From JADLHS01 sp964539515 (GTDB lineage: Bacteria; Verrucomicrobiota; Verrucomicrobiia; Limisphaerales; JADLHS01), in NCBI GenBank assembly GCA_964539515.1, contig CAZIJO010000069.1:1-24815 (forward strand): a stretch of DNA of 24,815 nucleotides. Reading direction: 5' to 3'. The number at the start of each line of letters is the position of its first letter. Positions within the stretch are counted from its first letter, which is position 1. The translations under genes were made by a program, and so were the position numbers. This document shows, one piece after another, positions 8,136 through 16,226 of the stretch. The notes beneath the pieces were generated by a model, which saw only the letters and a list, made by a program, of their open reading frames with translations, had not been told where the DNA came from and made no database searches.

Positions 8136-8975
8136 CTATTGGTTGTTAATCCCGGCCGCCTGCGCGCTTGGCGTTTCGGAAGGGTTTGCGTCCCTTCCAA
8201 TCCGGCTGGCCACCAACACGCCGTTGGCGTCTTCATAAGCGAAGTCGACGCGGTCTCCGATCCGCAGATCGCGCAACCCGGCGCCGGGCCGGCCGTCGAC
8301 AACAATTCGACAGCCATCGGCAAGCTTAAATCGCCTTTCGGACAACAAACCTTTGGCCTTTACGGTCCGCGTCTCGGCATCAATGGCTCGGATTGTCCCT
8401 GCAAACTTCCCGGTCTTTAGTTCGATTTTATGAACCACCCAGGAATCGTTCGCAGATTCGTACGCAACGCTGACTGTGTGGCCGACTTCCAGCTCTTCCA
8501 GCGTGCCTCCTTTTTTGTCTTGGAAGATCACATCACAGTCTTCGGCAATCGCAAAGTTCCTGGTCCCGGCTGGACCTTTGAGGGCGAGGGTTCGTTTGCC
8601 GCGGTCGATGGCGGTGATGTACCCTTTCAAAACCAGATTGTGCTGGACGAAGCGTCGGGCCACCAATACTCCTTGTGCATTTTGGTAAAGCACGTTTACT
8701 TTGTGCCCGGGACGCAGGTCATTCAAGCCAGCATTGGGTTTGTCTTCGAGCGAGACTTCGCACGTGTCGCCGGCATTGAATGTCTTGCTGAATAGGATCC
8801 CCTTCACCGCCACGGTCCTTTCCGTGGGGTCGACCGCGGTTACCGTGCCGCGGTAGCTTTTTTCCTTCTTCTGGCCGGCAGCGACTGATTCGTCGCCGAA
8901 CAACGGACTGGCGCCGGCCAGACTCAGAATCGCAACATTGATGGCAACAGTTGCCCGTACAAGTTTGGTTTTCAT
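8136..8975 (-). CDS. Secreted protein of three tandem ~75-residue beta-rich repeats
   Basis: This 279-residue protein has a signal peptide (about 1-28, MKTKLVRATVAINVAILSLA). Three units follow at about 41-110, 117-187 and 191-261. Each begins G.[VI].A[IV]D...RT[VL]..KG, has one cysteine after an acidic/Gly turn, then ..L..L..G..V...Y..A...[WL]V. The cysteines are at residues 72, 147 and 222, exactly 75 apart. The units resemble small beta-barrel domains of the DUF5666 type, but I cannot assign a function. The ATG at 8975 is chosen over the longer frame (to 9053) because it gives the signal peptide and a good Shine-Dalgarno sequence. It ends with TAG next to the IS remnant and is transcribed alone. 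Likely periplasmic or outer-surface. Confidence 0.75.
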   Translation of the reverse strand: MKTKLVRATVAINVAILSLAGASPLFGDESVAAGQKKEKSYRGTVTAVDPTERTVAVKGILFSKTFNAGDTCEVSLEDKPNAGLNDLRPGHKVNVLYQNAQGVLVARRFVQHNLVLKGYITAIDRGKRTLALKGPAGTRNFAIAEDCDVIFQDKKGGTLEELEVGHTVSVAYESANDSWVVHKIELKTGKFAGTIRAIDAETRTVKAKGLLSERRFKLADGCRIVVDGRPGAGLRDLRIGDRVDFAYEDANGVLVASRIGRDANPSETPSAQAAGINNQ

Positions 8976-9651
8976 TGTATTGCCTTTCGATGACCAAGGT
9001 TTGGTTTTTACCCCTGACATCCCTTGAAGTGCACTTTGCCACTCGCCCCGCATTGCACTTCAGCGAATGAACGCTTGCGGCTTTGAACTCTTCACAAGCC
9101 GGTCGAATGGTCGGTCGGTTTCACTTTGGCAAGTTCCATACCACGGCGCCAGATCGCGTTTCGCCTTGTTTTGATCTGTGATTGGGGCTCGTCCAATCCG
9201 GCGAAAGGCACATTGAAGATCATCGGTGAAACAGATCAGCCCATTTGGATTGGCGCACGAAAACGCGAAAAGGCTGGAACTGAAAGATCCAAAAAACTCG
9301 ACTCCCCGATGGTCCAGCTGCCATTTGTAAAATTGTGGGTCAGGCATACTTGGAACGCCGATACCAAGACCGACATATTGGCGGGCGATTTGTACGGTCG
9401 TGGCTCCGGTGATACTGCCGGGGGAGCACGAACTTCGTCGCATGCCTGGCCTAATTTGACACCGGTGCAGGGTAAGCCCTCAGCCATGAGCCGCGGTGGG
9501 CAAAGTCAGCCACTGGCATCATGCTCTTATCCGTTCCGTTTGCTCCGTTGCTCGATCGATTTGCGTTCGGTCGGATTCAAAAACAGAGCCTGCCGCGCCG
9601 GGGGGTGCGGAAATCGTGTCTGCCCGGCCCCATCAGCAATCATTGGTGGAA
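8976..9651 (-). other. Gene-poor stretch upstream of the triple-repeat gene
   Basis: The stretch holds the leader of the triple-repeat gene and the 3' flank of the sigma-54 regulator gene. Open frames exist on both strands (about 127 codons on minus at 9060-9443, and a plus frame that runs into the regulator gene). None has a recognisable domain or supported start, and they overlap one another. No RNA gene or strong hairpin was seen. Confidence 0.45.
8983..8987 (-). promoter_or_regulatory. Shine-Dalgarno AAAGG for the triple-repeat protein
   Basis: On the minus strand AAAGG lies 7 bases before the ATG at 8975. It decides between this start and the upstream one at 9053. Confidence 0.55.
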
Positions 9652-11076
9652 TCAATTGCTCTTGGTTTCGAGAGCCGGATGCAACCCAAATTGGGTCAAC
9701 TTTTCGCGCATTTTCAACCGAGTCACCCCCAGCCAGCGCGCGGCCTTGGCCTGGTTGCCTTGAGCCAGCTGGATGGCTTGCTTGAACAGTTCGGGTTCGA
9801 GATCGGCGATGAGGCGTGCATAGACATCCTGCACATCGCCGCTCTGGGCGCGGGCGAGCAACTCGGCGATGTAGGTGGCGTGGGTTTGCTGAGAACTGCC
9901 AGCGGACTTGCGAGCCTTGGCCAGCACCTGCTGCACATGGTCCAGACTGATGGGAAAGGGCCGCGCTAACAACATCGCCTGACGAACCACATTCTCCAAT
10001 TCGCGCACATTACCCGGCCACAGCTGGCTTTGGAGAAACGAAATGGCCTCCGCCTGGACGGGCGGAGCTTCCTGGCCGAGTTCCTTGCCGAAGCGCAAGA
10101 TGAAGTATTTTACGAGGAGCGGAACATCCTCCGTGCGCTCACTCAAAGGCGGCAGGGTTATTGATACCACGCTTAACCGGTAGTATAGATCCTCCCGAAA
10201 TTCTCGCTCCGCAATGGCGGCCTCCAGATCACGATGGGTGGCCGCCAAAACGCGCACATCCACGGCGATGCTGGCTTCACTGCCAAGCCGCTGGATGGAA
10301 CGTTCCTGGAGCACCCGCAGCAGCTTGCCCTGGGTGTTCGCGTTCAGATCGCCGATTTCGTCGAGAAACAGCGTGCCGCCGTGGGCCTGCTCGAAACGGC
10401 CGATCCGCCGGCCTTGGGCGCCGGTAAAGGCCCCGCGTTCATGGCCAAAAAGTTCGCTTTCCAGCAACGTGTCGGGAATGGCAGCGCAGTTAACGGCTAT
10501 GAACGGCTTGTCCGCCCGATTGCTGTGCTGGTAAATGGCGCGGGCGATCAGCTCCTTGCCGGTGCCGGTGGCCCCACGAATCAGTACGGTGGCCGGCGTG
10601 GCGGCAACGCGCCCGATCTCTTTGTAGATCGCCTGCATTGCCCGACTCTGACCAATGATCGCCGGGCGGTTCGGGCTGGCCTCACCCATTTCAACGGGTT
10701 CTGACATGAGCCGGCTGCTGGCCACCGCGGCGGCAAGCAGGTCGAGCAACTCGTCGGCCTCAAACGGTTTCAGCAAATAATCAAAAGCCCCGAGTTTGGT
10801 CGCTTCGATGGCGGTCTCGGTGGTCCCGTGGGCCGTCATCAGCAGAATCGGCTGTTTGGGTTTGGCGGCGTGGAGTTGGGCGACGAGTTCCAACCCGCCC
10901 AGCCCCGGCAATCTCAAGTCGGTGATGACGACGCTGTAGGCATTATGCCGCGCTTGCGCCAGACCGGTATCGCCGCGGTCGGCGAGGTCCACTTCATAGC
11001 CTTCATCGTGCAGCACCTTCTGCAAGGAGGCCGCCGTGCCGGCGTCGTCTTCAATCAGCAGGATTCTGGGTTTCAT
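9652..11076 (-). CDS. Sigma-54-dependent response regulator (NtrC family)
   Basis: This 474-residue transcription activator has three domains. The receiver (1-120) has the acidic pocket E9/D10/D11, phospho-acceptor D53 in ITDLRLPG, T81 and K103 in LLKPFEA. The sigma-54 AAA+ domain (about 138-375) has Walker A GATGTGKE (168-175), the sigma-54-contact loop GAFTGA (215-220) and Walker B TLFLDE (235-240). The C-terminal Fis-type helix-turn-helix (about 425-474) includes NQAKAARWLGVTRLKMREKL. The frame extends upstream, but the ATG at 11076 starts the standard MKPRILLIEDD. It overlaps the kinase stop by four bases (ATGA), so the two are translationally coupled. It should activate sigma-54 promoters when phosphorylated by the kinase next door. 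Its targets are unknown. Confidence 0.95.
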   Translation of the reverse strand: MKPRILLIEDDAGTAASLQKVLHDEGYEVDLADRGDTGLAQARHNAYSVVITDLRLPGLGGLELVAQLHAAKPKQPILLMTAHGTTETAIEATKLGAFDYLLKPFEADELLDLLAAAVASSRLMSEPVEMGEASPNRPAIIGQSRAMQAIYKEIGRVAATPATVLIRGATGTGKELIARAIYQHSNRADKPFIAVNCAAIPDTLLESELFGHERGAFTGAQGRRIGRFEQAHGGTLFLDEIGDLNANTQGKLLRVLQERSIQRLGSEASIAVDVRVLAATHRDLEAAIAEREFREDLYYRLSVVSITLPPLSERTEDVPLLVKYFILRFGKELGQEAPPVQAEAISFLQSQLWPGNVRELENVVRQAMLLARPFPISLDHVQQVLAKARKSAGSSQQTHATYIAELLARAQSGDVQDVYARLIADLEPELFKQAIQLAQGNQAKAARWLGVTRLKMREKLTQFGLHPALETKSN

Positions 11077-12503
11077 GGGAGTGATTCGGTTGCATTTTCG
11101 TTCACGCGGGGAAGGACCACACAAAACGTTGTGCCCCGATTGAGTTCGGTCTGATAGCGCAGTTCGCCGTGATGCTTCTCCACGATGCGCGCCGCGATTG
11201 GCAGCCCGAGTCCGGTACCGCCCGCTTTCGTGGTGAAAAAGGGATCGAACAGGCGCTGTTGGACCGCTGGTGGAATTCCTTTGCCGTTGTCGGTGACCTC
11301 CAGCGCCACCATTTTGCCCCGCCGGCCTTCGCGGCGGGCGCGCAGCCGGATCCAGCCCTTACGCCCAATGCTGTCGGCCGAATTTTGGACGAGATTGATC
11401 AGCACCTGCTTCATTTGCTGGGGGTCCGCCGCAATCCAGACCGGTTCGTTGGTCGCCACTTCCAATTCGATGGCGCACTTTGCCAGCTGCGGCTGCAACA
11501 ACCCATGCACCTCCTGCAAGACCCGCTGCGCCGGAATCGTGACCAGTTCCGGCTCGGACGGCCGGGCAAAACGGAGGAAGTCCTTCACAATCCGTTCCAG
11601 CCGGCTGATTTCGTTTGTGATCATGACCGCATCCTCGTTGTCCACGCCGGCCGCAGGCAGCATCTTCTTGAGACTGAAGAGCCGGAACTTGATGGCCGTG
11701 AGCGGATTTCGGATTTCATGCGCGACCCCCGCAGCCAGCACGCCCAGGGACGCCAGTTTTTCCTGTCGCGCAATGATGGCCTGGCTTTCCGTCAATTGAT
11801 GACGCAGCGGCGCGATCATGCCCCGATGAACCAGGAACATCAACGCCGCGGCCAAGGCCAGAAGGAGCACGAGTGACAGTTGGAACAGGCGCTGAAATAC
11901 GGTCAACGTATTCTGCGATTGGCGAAGGAAACGGGCAAAGGCAGAACGCTGGGAACTGACAAACGCTTCACACAACGCCAGCAGCTGCTGGGATTGCAAC
12001 TGGACTTTCTCGTAGCTTTTGGAAAAATCCCGGACCTGCGTGGATTGGTTTTTGGCCAGGGCAGCTTCCAACAACATCAGGCTGTCGTTCAGGTAGTCAT
12101 TGTAGGCGCTGCCGACTTGTTCAAAAAACCGGTGTTCCGGTTCCGTTGTAGCGTCGGCCCTGCTGGCCTCAAACCAGAGCTTCAACTCCTGCGCGTCCTT
12201 GCGAAAGATCTCGTAGTCGTCCTCCCGGCCTTTCAGCCGGTAGCGCAGCAAAGTGTCATTCAGTTGCCGAATGCCGCTATGCATCCGAACTCCCAGATAA
12301 AAGCTATCCGCCCGCAACGATGCGAACTCATGTTGCAGTGCATCCACCCGTGTCCAGGTGGTACGGCTCACCCAGATGCTGAGCAGCGCACCGAGGAGCG
12401 CGGTGAAGCCGAGCCCGAGCAGACGGAGCTTGGCCCGCGGATGGCGACCGGTGATTCGCCGGAAACCACGGGTGGAATGAATTGTCTCATCCGTTTGGTC
12501 CAT
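11073..12503 (-). CDS. Membrane sensor histidine kinase (NtrB/AtoS-like)
   Basis: This is a 476-residue inner-membrane kinase. The first membrane segment is at about 27-46. A helical periplasmic sensor region of about 155 residues with no recognised ligand domain follows, then a second membrane segment at about 207-226. The dimerisation/phosphotransfer helix has H262 in AAGVAHEIRNPLTAIKF. The ATPase domain shows the N box QVLINLVQNSADSI, G1 VTDNGKGIP, F box FFTTK and G2 GTGLGLPIA. The frame is open to 12653, but the ATG at 12503 opens a sensible cytoplasmic N-tail before the first membrane segment. It is first in a two-gene operon and partners with the sigma-54 regulator. The sensor's long helices suggest a four-helix bundle; the signal is unknown. 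Confidence 0.93.
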   Translation of the reverse strand: MDQTDETIHSTRGFRRITGRHPRAKLRLLGLGFTALLGALLSIWVSRTTWTRVDALQHEFASLRADSFYLGVRMHSGIRQLNDTLLRYRLKGREDDYEIFRKDAQELKLWFEASRADATTEPEHRFFEQVGSAYNDYLNDSLMLLEAALAKNQSTQVRDFSKSYEKVQLQSQQLLALCEAFVSSQRSAFARFLRQSQNTLTVFQRLFQLSLVLLLALAAALMFLVHRGMIAPLRHQLTESQAIIARQEKLASLGVLAAGVAHEIRNPLTAIKFRLFSLKKMLPAAGVDNEDAVMITNEISRLERIVKDFLRFARPSEPELVTIPAQRVLQEVHGLLQPQLAKCAIELEVATNEPVWIAADPQQMKQVLINLVQNSADSIGRKGWIRLRARREGRRGKMVALEVTDNGKGIPPAVQQRLFDPFFTTKAGGTGLGLPIAARIVEKHHGELRYQTELNRGTTFCVVLPRVNENATESLP

Positions 12504-12874
12504 GTTGGCAACCAGTTTGATCGTCGTTGGTGGATTTGCTGTGAAAACTATCGCGTGTGCCCGCTGGCACGGCAACCGCTGAATCACACCGGACGAATAA
12601 TAGCGGATAGCGTGCGAGGCCGGTGAAACCTGGAGCCCCCCAAATGAAATCACAAATTGTTCTAAAATCTTTCGAGGCGCTGAAGTTTACTCTCCTGATC
12701 GCCCCTCCCCGAGCAAGGAAGAAACCCGATCGGATGCTTGAGCATTTTATGAATCCCCCTCCTCGAAGACCAAGCCTGGCGCCTTTGAGGCCGAACAGCC
12801 CGGCCCCCAGGGGCAGTGAGTCGTCGCGGTATTGGCACCCCAGCTTCGTTGGCTGAAGGAAAGGAGCCTGAGCT
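12504..12874. other. Divergent intergenic region, kinase operon / outer-membrane protein
   Basis: This 371-base stretch must contain the promoters of the minus-strand kinase operon and the plus-strand barrel gene. I searched for a sigma-54 promoter (TGGCAC-N5-TTGC). The TGGCAC matches at about 12567 and 12834 lack a proper -12 element. A short inverted repeat ATGCT-TG-AGCAT lies near 12734-12745. Short open frames here lack coding signs. Confidence 0.4.
12861..12866 (+). promoter_or_regulatory. Strong Shine-Dalgarno AAGGAG
   Basis: AAGGAG lies 8 bases before the ATG at 12875, one of the few near-perfect ribosome-binding sites in the window. It suggests efficient translation of the barrel protein. 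Confidence 0.65.
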
Positions 12875-13393
12875 ATGAAAGCCAAACTGGCGCTAACGAC
12901 GATCGCGATCCTGACCTGGGTCGCGGCCAATGCCGACGATGCCACTTCAACAAGCACAAACCCGGCGGCGCTGAATGTTTACAGTCAGACCACCGATCTC
13001 AGCGGTCGTTTCGGCGCGGGGCTCGTCCTGGGAGAACCCACCGGGGTGTCCTTGAAATATTTTTTCAACGAGACGATGGCGATTGACGGCGTCGTCGGCT
13101 GGTCGTTCCACGATGAAACCGATGCCTATGTGCACAGTGATTTTCTGTGGCACAAGTTTGATCTGGTCTCGGTGCCCCACGGGCAACTGCCGTTCTACAT
13201 CGGAGTCGGCGGCTGGGTAAAATTTGACAACGATGACGACAACGGCGTCGGGCTTCGCGTGCCGTTTGGAGCGACCTACATTTTCGACAAGCTCCCGTTG
13301 GACGTTTTTGCCGAAATCGCTCCCATCCTGGAACTGTCCCCCTCCACGCGCGGGGGGTTCACCATCGGGGTCGGTGCCCGATGGTGGTTCTAA
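12875..13393 (+). CDS. Small outer-membrane beta-barrel protein
   Basis: This 172-residue protein has a Sec signal peptide (about 1-20, ending VAANA before DDATS). Alternating beta strands follow (FGAGLVLG, GVSLKYFFN, MAIDGVVGWSF, FYIGVGGWVKF) and a C-terminal strand GFTIGVGARWWF that ends in an aromatic residue, the usual outer-membrane insertion signal. The motif GLRVPFGATYIF.K.PLDVFAEIAPILEL matches small barrel proteins sometimes annotated DUF3996/BAPKO-like. About eight strands would fit the length. It is a likely envelope structural or stress protein. It lies divergently from the two-component operon and may be a target, which is inference only. Confidence 0.8.
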   Translation: MKAKLALTTIAILTWVAANADDATSTSTNPAALNVYSQTTDLSGRFGAGLVLGEPTGVSLKYFFNETMAIDGVVGWSFHDETDAYVHSDFLWHKFDLVSVPHGQLPFYIGVGGWVKFDNDDDNGVGLRVPFGATYIFDKLPLDVFAEIAPILELSPSTRGGFTIGVGARWWF

Positions 13394-13483
13394 GTTGCGC
13401 CGCCCCCCGGAATGATGAAGCCAGGGGGTGGGACAAATCCGATTCCGGGTGATCGGTGGCGGATGAAGTTGCCGGAAGTGTTT

Positions 13484-13996
13484 ATGAAAGTGCTGCTCGT
13501 GGATGATGACAAATCGGTGCGTGAATCCGTGCGCAAAGTGCTGCTCGAGGCGGGTTATGATGTGCTGGTGGCGGCCAACGACCAGGAAGCCCTGACCCAG
13601 TTTGGTTTGCATCCAATTGATCTCTTGCTGCTGGACCTGGGGCTTCCGATCAAGGCCGGCTGGGACACGTTCGAGCACATATCGAACGTAGATCCGCTGC
13701 TGCCCATCATCATCATCACCGGCCAGGCGAACAAATTTGACGTCGCCGCCATGGCAGGCGTGGGCGCTCTGATGGAAAAACCGCTGGATGCCGGACACCT
13801 CCTGCACACCATCCGCGAACTGCTGTCGGAACCGAAGGAAGTCCGCATGCATCGCCTGTGTGGTCACCGCGGAGAGGTGCGAAAATTGCCGTCGGGCAGT
13901 GCGCTGTTGCTTAGGCAGCTTCGCGAGCAATCCGAATCGCCATTTCATTTCAAAGTGCCTCGAAACAACGGATTCCCAGGAGCAGCCCCAAGGTAA
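13484..13996 (+). CDS. Single-domain response regulator with a C-terminal tail
   Basis: This 170-residue protein has a complete receiver domain in residues 1-118: acidic D7/D8/D9 in MKVLLVDDDK, phospho-acceptor D51 in LLLLDLGLP, T79 in IIITGQ and K99 in LMEKPLD. About 50 basic residues follow with no recognisable output domain (begins RMHRLCGHRGEVRKLP). The tail may be a degenerate remnant or read-through after a lost stop. The ATG at 13484 is preferred over 13412 or 13463 because it gives the standard receiver start and has GGAAG five bases upstream. No kinase is adjacent on this strand, so it is an orphan. Signalling by phosphotransfer or protein contact is likely. Confidence 0.85.
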   Translation: MKVLLVDDDKSVRESVRKVLLEAGYDVLVAANDQEALTQFGLHPIDLLLLDLGLPIKAGWDTFEHISNVDPLLPIIIITGQANKFDVAAMAGVGALMEKPLDAGHLLHTIRELLSEPKEVRMHRLCGHRGEVRKLPSGSALLLRQLREQSESPFHFKVPRNNGFPGAAPR

Positions 13997-14053
13997 CCCC
14001 ACCGAACGCGGCCAGTGACTCGCGGTACAGGTAAAACTGAAAATTTTGTCCGG

Positions 14054-14080
14054 TCAGGCCGACCATGGTGGTGGGCCTGA
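14054..14080. repeat. 7-bp inverted repeat in the leader of the small cysteine protein
   Basis: TCAGGCC (14054-14060) and GGCCTGA (14074-14080) are exact reverse complements with a 13-base loop. An A-rich run follows on the plus strand, so it would not terminate transcription in that direction. It could be a leader hairpin just before the ribosome-binding site of the next gene. Confidence 0.3.
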
Positions 14081-14106
14081 TGGGCAAAAAAAACGAAAGG
14101 AAAACA

Positions 14107-14439
14107 ATGAAAAAGAAAACCATGGCGCTATTGGCTATCAGTGGATTGTTGGTGACGTTACAGCTCAACGCGGATGGCACCGACAACAAAAAGACCATCG
14201 CCGGCGATGGGGCATGTGCCAAATGCATTCTCAAGGAAACTCAGGAATGCCAGCTCACTGTCACCACCGAGGCGGACGGCAAAAAGCAGACCTACTACCT
14301 CACGAAGAACAATGCGGCCAAGGAGTTTGGTAATCAAGTCTGTGCCGAGAAGAAGAAAGTCAAAGCCTCCGGCGCCGTCCGGACCGTGGATGGCAAACAG
14401 ATTCTGGTCCCCACAAAAGTCGAGTTAGCCAAGGACTAA
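14107..14439 (+). CDS. Small secreted cysteine protein, DUF6370-like
   Basis: This 110-residue protein has a lysine-rich signal peptide (about 1-22, hydrophobic AMALLAISGLLV-like core). A compact domain with four cysteines follows: C37 and C40 (CAKC), C48 and C79. The layout GDGACAKC.LKET..CQ followed by TYYL..N..AK.F and a V.ASG.V...DGK strand matches a small family I know from Verrucomicrobiota and Planctomycetota as DUF6370. The CxxC suggests metal binding or a disulfide; function is undescribed. The start is supported by AAAGG six bases before the ATG. A clear terminator follows 30 bases after the stop, so it is a single-gene transcript or the end of a unit with the response regulator. 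Confidence 0.78.
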   Translation: MKKKTMALLAISGLLVTLQLNADGTDNKKTIAGDGACAKCILKETQECQLTVTTEADGKKQTYYLTKNNAAKEFGNQVCAEKKKVKASGAVRTVDGKQILVPTKVELAKD

Positions 14440-14469
14440 CCTGGGACGCCGCCTCTTGGGCGGACACAG

Positions 14470-14512
14470 CTCGCAGCGAGGTGCCGGTTCACATCCGCTG
14501 CGAGTCTTTTGC
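14470..14512 (+). terminator. Rho-independent terminator after the cysteine protein
   Basis: CTCGCAGCG (14470-14478) pairs perfectly with CGCTGCGAG (14496-14504) around a 17-base loop. TCTTTTGC and a further T run follow. A GC-rich 9-bp stem with a downstream T tract, 30 bases after a stop codon, fits an intrinsic terminator. Confidence 0.75.
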
Positions 14513-15314
14513 TTTTTACGGTCGCCGGCGCCAAGACGGTTAACAGCTGCCTAGCCCGCAGTGTCGCCTTGAACGGCAATGTAATCGTGAACGATGAGCT
14601 GAGTCTCGCTCCGGCGGCGTTGAAGCCCCAACTTCGGTGATCGCAGAGTCACAACAAGCCGGCGGCCCGCTCGCCCCGTATTTCTGTTGCAGGGGCGTTT
14701 CGTAAACAACGAATCCGGGCGGGCGGCAGTACCCGCATGTGCTCCAACCGAATTGGCTGCCTCCATTGCAGAACTGCCCTCCCGCGCTACCGCTGAGACA
14801 TTCTCCAGCATGCCCGCCGTCACCTACTTTCGTGCGGTCATTTCTGCTGGCCGAATGTCGTCGGGTCGCGCGCTGGAAATGCGGCGAGTTCTCCTTCAAT
14901 CGATTTCGCGGCCCTCATGAAATGAGCGAGCCGGGGTAGTCGCGTGGGTTTCGGCACGGCCGCACTCGCTTTCGCGCCATGGTGCGTTTGCGTTCTGCTT
15001 GCGCTCGCGGCACTCATCCTTCGATTCTCAGTCCCGCTCGCAATCCGGATTCGCAATTCTCGCGCGACCTCGGTGGAAACTGTTCGTGCCAACGGCCGCT
15101 CCCGCCCTGCCGCCGCGAATGATCGGTCAACCCCAGAACCGATCCGTAAACTGCTTTGAGTTCTGGATGATGAGGTCCGGATTCAATCCTGGCGCTTCGG
15201 TGCGGCGAAATCCGGGGAAACGCAGGCTTTGGGTAAATGTGCCGTCGCAAGCCGCCGACAAACTTCCGCAAGCCACCGACAGCCGGCCGTGCCACAAACC
15301 GGCAGAGTAGCGCC
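14513..15314. other. Gene-poor stretch before the interrupted pseudopilin
   Basis: About 800 bases without a supportable gene. A 90-codon GTG-started frame on the minus strand (14823-14551) ends with an arginine-rich LGLQRRRSETQLIVHDY segment that I cannot place. Overlapping frames on the plus strand look like shadows. The stretch may be decayed coding sequence. No hairpin or direct repeat stands out other than the terminator just before it. Confidence 0.4.
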
Positions 15315-16142
15315 ATGCGAAACAGAAAGAATCTCGGTTGCCTGGGCGCCTTTACGTTGATTGAACTGCTCGTCGTCATTGCCATCATCGCCGGGCTGGC
15401 GGCCATGCTGTTGCCCGCGTTGACCAAAGCCAAAGGGAAAGCCCACCAGATCACTTGCGGCAGCAATTTGCGGCAGTGGGGGCTGGCCCAGAACATTTAC
15501 CTGGACGACAACAGCCAGAACTTCCCCAACGCCCGCCTACCCAAGGGCGCACCCGGCACGCCAGCGAGCTAGAGTGCCGACAACATGCTATGGACAGATC
15601 AGGCATCGTTTGCCGCCGCAGGCTCGGGTGACATCGGGTGGTTCAACAGCCTGCCGCCTTACGTCGTCGCCCGGCGGCTGTGCGACTACGCGAGCAATCC
15701 GGCGGACTGGGTCAATCACCACACCATCTTCACCTGCCCGACTTCCTCCGCCTTGCCGGCGGAGCGTGACCCACTGGTGAACGTGATATTCCACGACGCC
15801 ATCAACCCCAGCGGCAACCGTGGACTGCCCGCTGGCTACATAACCAATTTCAACCTCACCATGATCAAGAATCCGTCGGCTTTGGTGTGCTATTCCGAGG
15901 TGCGCACGCATTCTTCGGAAACGCCCTTTTACAGGAGCGACCCGACGAAGAACCTCGACTCGTCGCACGCGAACACATCGAAGTTCTCCTCGCGGCACAA
16001 TGCCGGCGCGAACCTGACCTTCGCCAACGGTCACGCCGCGTGGTTCAAACACGATTCGGTTTGTTCCAACGCCGTGACGAAGGCTGCCGACCCTGGCAAT
16101 CCGAGCATTCAATGGCCCCACGACGGCACACCGCCGCCGTAA
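15315..16142 (+). pseudogene. Prepilin-type pseudopilin gene interrupted by an in-frame TAG
   Basis: The frame from the ATG at 15315 encodes a type IV prepilin/pseudopilin N-terminus: a basic leader, GAFTLIELLVVIAIIAGLAA (Glu at +5 present, Ala rather than Gly before the cleavage site), then LPALTKAKGKA. It hits TAG at 15570-15572 after 85 codons. The same frame resumes at once and stays open to TAA at 16140-16142. It reads SADNMLWTDQASFAAAG, then a typical C-terminal half with SRHNAGANLTFANGHAAWF, the H-X9-DG-like motif of this family. The two halves form one product of about 275 residues. From memory, relatives have Tyr here (ASYS.DNM), so one base change TAC/TAT to TAG explains the break. 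Either a recent pseudogene, a read-through gene or a sequencing error. Confidence 0.85.
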
Positions 16143-16226
16143 AAGGGAGCTGTGGGCTTTGCCAACAAATTCCGGGAGCGGAATCCAGCACCCTTTGATC
16201 GGCTGCCACGGTCATTCCTTTCGCCG

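Noticed and set aside
9060..9443. 127-codon minus-strand frame between the triple-repeat gene and the regulator
   Set aside because: It has no domain, signal peptide or ribosome-binding site and competes with equally long frames on both strands.
12734..12745. Short inverted repeat ATGCT-TG-AGCAT as an operator
   Set aside because: Five-base arms are too short to separate from chance in a 25-kb window.
12834..12850. Possible sigma-54 promoter before the barrel gene (TGGCAC)
   Set aside because: The -24 half looks right, but the required GC at the -12 position is absent at the correct spacing. The TGGCAC at about 12567 fails the same test.
12487..12957. 156-codon minus-strand frame across the kinase start and the barrel gene start
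   Set aside because: It overlaps two better-supported genes and has no family features.
14551..14823. 90-codon minus-strand frame with an arginine-rich C-terminus
   Set aside because: It has a GTG start, no ribosome-binding site and no recognisable domain, and it is overlapped by other frames. It was kept only as a note within the gene-poor stretch.
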